Notes under the pieces: generated by a model
The model's input: the letters and a program-made list of their open reading frames with translations, nothing else
Told to the model about the DNA's origin: nothing
Databases searched by the model: none
Translations under genes and position numbers: made by a program
Source: JADCCX01 sp031373545
Lineage (GTDB): Bacteria > Pseudomonadota > Alphaproteobacteria > Rhizobiales > Beijerinckiaceae
Direction: 5' to 3'
NCBI GenBank assembly: GCA_031373545.1
Contig: JANMMT010000079.1
Location: 1-5,495, forward strand
Length of the DNA stretch: 5,495 nucleotides
Part shown: positions 5,345-5,495 of the stretch, piece by piece
How positions within the stretch are numbered: the first letter of the stretch is position 1
Layout: each line of letters starts with the position of its first letter

Positions 5345-5356
5345 ACAGACTGTTGA
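5342..5356 (+). promoter_or_regulatory. Second CtrA-like site, one mismatch (TTAA-N7-TTGA)
   Basis: TTAA at 5342-5345 and TTGA at 5353-5356 keep the 7-nt spacing of the CtrA consensus with one changed base. It overlaps the -35 element of the promoter-like sequence at 5353-5382, the place where CtrA commonly binds at promoters it controls. The overlap with the right arm of the inverted repeat is also notable. On its own this match is weak. Confidence 0.35.
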
Positions 5357-5382
5357 CGACCCAAAAAAACCCATGCTATCCC
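5353..5382 (+). promoter_or_regulatory. Sigma-70-type promoter candidate before the right-end gene
   Basis: TTGACG at 5353-5358 is an excellent -35 hexamer. GCTATCCC at 5375-5382 resembles the alphaproteobacterial housekeeping -10 form GCTANAWC, and lies at normal spacing (17 nt between TTGACG and CTATCC). Transcription would begin near 5386-5390, which would put the ATG at 5373 outside the message and bears on the start of the following gene. Confidence 0.45.
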
Positions 5383-5495
5383 ATGTGTACCCAATTCAGA
5401 GGGAACAGATCCACAGCAACAGCCCGGCACTGGGTGGTTTTGCCATCTCCACCTTCGCCAGCGCCATCGCCCCAGGCAGCTACAGGCTGGTGGCC
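5373..5495 (+). CDS. Truncated reading frame, 5' end of an unidentified gene
   Basis: An open frame runs from ATG 5373 to the window end (41 codons, no stop). From about 5400 on, nearly all third positions are G or C, far more than in the other two frames, so this frame is very likely coding. The visible residues include SNSPALGGFAISTFASAIAP and then GSYRLVA; I do not recognise a family, and no standard signal peptide is evident. The start is uncertain. ATG 5373 and GTG 5385 lack a ribosome site, and ATG lies within the promoter's -10 region. A strong AGAGGG at 5398-5403 sits 5 nt before an in-frame ATC at 5409, which is not a usual start codon. The gene is preceded by the CtrA-type sites described above. 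Confidence 0.5.
   Translation, partial: MLSHVYPIQREQIHSNSPALGGFAISTFASAIAPGSYRLVA

Noticed and set aside
5383..5495. Alternative frame from ATG 5383 running off the right end
   Set aside because: Its Pro/Ser/Ala-rich product and low third-position G/C mark it as a shadow of the adjacent frame.

Overview
The window is about 5.5 kb of GC-rich DNA with compact genes, strong G/C preference at third codon positions and AT-rich gaps carrying TTAACC-type motifs. These traits, plus a TIGR02301-type protein beside a Nudix hydrolase, two further secreted or cytosolic conserved proteins of unknown function, and CtrA-like sites, point to an alphaproteobacterium, most likely of the Hyphomicrobiales (Rhizobiales). 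I cannot name a genus. No tRNA, rRNA, insertion sequence, phage gene or CRISPR array is visible.

Layout. (1) Positions 78-1796, plus strand: a likely operon of a classical short-chain dehydrogenase, a Nudix hydrolase and a secreted TIGR02301-type protein; the gaps are 19 nt and then a 16-nt overlap. (2) Positions 1797-2836, plus strand: a CtrA-like site, then a small acidic helical protein and a secreted protein of unknown function, 41 nt apart. (3) Positions 2837-4116, minus strand: an ECF sigma factor followed by its membrane anti-sigma factor of the RskA type, coupled by a 4-nt ATGA overlap. The anti-sigma gene meets the preceding plus-strand gene with no base between the two stop codons. 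(4) Positions 4294-5079, plus strand and divergent from the sigma gene: an exported DUF4394 protein, closed by a strong intrinsic terminator. (5) Positions 5145-5495: an AT-rich control region with a perfect TTAA-N7-TTAAC site, a 9-bp inverted repeat, a second near-match site and a promoter-like sequence, leading into a reading frame cut by the window end.

How the parts may work together. The clearest functional unit is sigma factor / anti-sigma factor / secreted DUF4394 protein. The sigma and DUF4394 genes diverge from a 177-nt region containing a 7-bp inverted repeat (TGGATGC ... GCATCCA) whose arms read GCATCCA outward toward each gene. This resembles the -35 element described for mycobacterial SigK promoters (CCATCC), and SigK is the sigma factor controlled by RskA. 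My inference is that the sigma factor activates both its own operon and the exported DUF4394 protein. The anti-sigma factor also carries an unusual Trp/Phe-rich hexapeptide repeat just before its membrane segment. The second theme is possible cell-cycle (CtrA) control at two places, strongest in front of the truncated gene at the right end.
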